Shown here: positions 6,405-7,931 of the stretch, in pieces
How positions within the stretch are numbered: the stretch's first letter is position 1
Layout: each line of letters starts with the position of its first letter
Notes under the pieces: generated by a model
The model's input: only the letters and a program-made list of their open reading frames with translations
What the model was told of the DNA's origin: nothing
Databases searched by the model: none
Position numbers and translations under genes: made by a program
Source: Bacteroidales bacterium UBA6248
GTDB lineage: Bacteria; Bacteroidota; Bacteroidia; Bacteroidales; Lentimicrobiaceae
Length of the DNA: 7,931 nt
Assembly: GCA_002441345.1 (NCBI GenBank)
Contig: DJVU01000047.1
Span: 34,986 to 42,916 of the forward strand
Direction of reading: 5' to 3'

Positions 6405-7931
6405 TTATTGCTTTAACAGATTGTCTTTTATGAAAACCGTTGCATTGTTCAATCCGGAGAGTACGTCGCCGTGCGTGGCAAGTCCCTGCCTTACACGGTA
6501 TTCGTGCGGAAAATTTCCTTTTTTCAGGTGCATGAAGAGCGAGTGGTACGCCGGAGCATTTGCCCCTTCATCGGTTATGTCGAGGTACCATTTCAACTCT
6601 TTACTCTCCGGAAGTACGGAATCATCGATCCCTGCATCGAAGAGCATGCATGCGTTAAAGTTTTCGGAAAGGGCACCGGCCATGCCTGTTAGAATGCTCC
6701 CGGCATCGCCGTTGGCACCAATCACAGCATAACGACCGCCGGTATTTACCCTGAAATTTTGTTTTACCTCATCCACAAGGAGTTCTATATCGTTTGCACT
6801 CAGCACACTGCCGGTACAGGGGATTTCAACGAAGAGTGTCTGCGGAAGCTTCATTCCGACAATGCTTCCTTTTATCAGCGAAAGCAGCTTTTGGGATGCT
6901 CCTTCCGGATCGTTGCCGGGACGCTCGTGCAGGAATACGAACAGGGGATAGGTTCGTGTTTCCGATACATACTGTGCTGGTGTCATCACACGGTAGGGAT
7001 GCGTACTGCCGGGGATGGTGAATTCGTGAACTTCCTCATCCAAAAGTGTGGCTGTCAGGGATGCCGGTTCTCCTTCATCCGCATAGTTCTGGTTGCGGAA
7101 GGCGGTTCCTATAAAGCGGAAAGCTTCCGGAAGCGACTTATGCCAGTAATCCCATGTATGTGCTCCGTTTCTTACCCGGTACTCGTGCTTTATGCCTTCC
7201 TGCCGCAGGATAAGGTGAAGCGCATTGTTTGTTTCCGAGAGGCTTTCCTCATCGTCGCCGCAGTCGATAAAATACCGCTGGCCGCTCAGAGCCGGATCGT
7301 TTTGGTTGGTGAAGAAATGGAACGGGCTGTATTCAAGGAAGTAGGGACTGAGCCTGTCGTTGCCCGATTTGCCCGGAGATCCGAATACCGGGCCCCACTG
7401 CACATCGTATACCGACTGAGGTTCGGCCAGATATTGCCCGTCGGTGCGGAACGACATGCTTAAGACCACTGCCGTTCCGAAAATCTCCGGATTTTTGGCA
7501 GCAAGGATCAGTGCACCGTATCCGCCCATCGAATAGCCCATGACGGCCCGCTGCGAGGCATGCCCTGCGGTCCTGTAAAGGGAGTCGATGTGCGGCATGA
7601 GCTCCTGCGTCAGCATATCCATATATGGATAGTTGCCGTTGTATTTATTCACCCAGTAGGTGTTGAATCCCTGTGGCATCACATAGATAACCGGGCCTGT
7701 TTCGGCAGCGTGCAGGTCGGCATGGTAGCGGATGTTTCCGCCCTGGTACCAGGCTTTTTCGTTGTCGCCGAAACCATGCAGCAGGTAAACCACAGGGTAG
7801 GATTTTGTTGTGTTCTCGTATTCGGCCGGTAGCAGTACGGCATAACTGACGGGTCGTTTCAGTATGCTGCTGTTCACCGATTGTCCGGTTTGCAGGCGTT
7901 CGAAGGCGGGAACGGGCTCATCGTGCTCACG
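6405..7931 (-). CDS. Putative esterase (PF00756/CE1-like) with degenerate second domain, 5' end cut by window edge
   Basis: The frame is open from the window edge (first full codon 7931-7929) to a TAA at 6407-6405, at least 508 codons. A GTG at 7877-7875 could be read as a start. However, the 18 codons before it align with the paralogue's strand before S-S-I-L, and starting there would cut into the fold, so the true start and probably a signal peptide lie outside. The N-terminal domain keeps Y-P-V-V-Y-L-L-H-G-F-G-D, elbow G-Y-S-M-G-G (serine codon 7532-7530), aspartate (7256-7254, in C-G-D-D-E) and histidine (7160-7158, in N-G-A-H-T-W). The C-terminal half again looks like a decayed esterase: the elbow position reads V-I-G-A-N-G-D with Asn (6713-6711) instead of Ser. 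It shares domain order, loop sequences and the H-E-Y-R-V strand with the next gene, so the two are tandem duplicates. Substrate unknown. Confidence 0.88.
   Translation of the reverse strand, partial: REHDEPVPAFERLQTGQSVNSSILKRPVSYAVLLPAEYENTTKSYPVVYLLHGFGDNEKAWYQGGNIRYHADLHAAETGPVIYVMPQGFNTYWVNKYNGNYPYMDMLTQELMPHIDSLYRTAGHASQRAVMGYSMGGYGALILAAKNPEIFGTAVVLSMSFRTDGQYLAEPQSVYDVQWGPVFGSPGKSGNDRLSPYFLEYSPFHFFTNQNDPALSGQRYFIDCGDDEESLSETNNALHLILRQEGIKHEYRVRNGAHTWDYWHKSLPEAFRFIGTAFRNQNYADEGEPASLTATLLDEEVHEFTIPGSTHPYRVMTPAQYVSETRTYPLFVFLHERPGNDPEGASQKLLSLIKGSIVGMKLPQTLFVEIPCTGSVLSANDIELLVDEVKQNFRVNTGGRYAVIGANGDAGSILTGMAGALSENFNACMLFDAGIDDSVLPESKELKWYLDITDEGANAPAYHSLFMHLKKGNFPHEYRVRQGLATHGDVLSGLNNATVFIKDNLLKQ

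Noticed and set aside
6405..7877. GTG at 7877 as the start of the upstream esterase
   Set aside because: The frame is open to the window edge, and the preceding codons align with the fold of the paralogue, so the real start is outside the window.

Overview
The window looks like chromosomal DNA of a Bacteroidota member, most likely Bacteroidales. The grounds are two small lipoproteins with an acidic stretch right after the lipobox cysteine (the surface-export pattern of this phylum), A-rich leaders instead of Shine-Dalgarno sequences, candidate promoters of the TAnnTTTG type, and a ureide-permease-like DMT transporter of a kind I associate with this group. The genus cannot be told from this sequence. 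All six genes I support lie on the minus strand, so transcription runs from high to low coordinates. The long plus-strand reading frames are antisense shadows.

Right part (7931 to 2880): an apparent operon. It starts with a putative esterase cut by the window edge (7931-6405). After 3 bases comes a paralogous secreted esterase (6401-4845), after 28 bases a ureide-permease/GRP-like DMT transporter (4816-3809), and after 48 bases a YD-repeat, DUF4595-like surface lipoprotein (3760-2993). A strong rho-independent terminator (2921-2880) closes the unit. Each esterase has an intact N-terminal alpha/beta hydrolase domain with a complete Ser-Asp-His triad, followed by a second, degenerate copy of the same fold that has lost the nucleophilic serine. 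A plausible reading is that the exported esterases cut an ester-linked substrate, the permease imports a small product and the lipoprotein sits on the cell surface. Substrate and coupling are inference.

Middle part (2880 to 857): a DASS/SLC13 sodium-coupled dicarboxylate or sulfate transporter (2691-1201), with a 189-base upstream region that holds a perfect TAnnTTTG box and two inverted repeats. Downstream is a 344-base stretch without genes (857-1200). It contains an 18-bp palindrome, a repeated 15-mer and a candidate promoter for the next gene. A spaced inverted repeat ATACCC-N13-GGGTAT occurs once on each side of the transporter gene.

Left part (856 to 1): a small PF14542-type GNAT acetyltransferase (856-557), a 135-base gap, and the first 140 codons of an unrecognised lipoprotein that runs off the window.

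No rRNA, tRNA, CRISPR array, transposase or phage gene was seen. Nothing here amounts to a clearly new system. The best leads are the paired enzyme/pseudoenzyme esterases and the shared operator-like repeats around the transporter.
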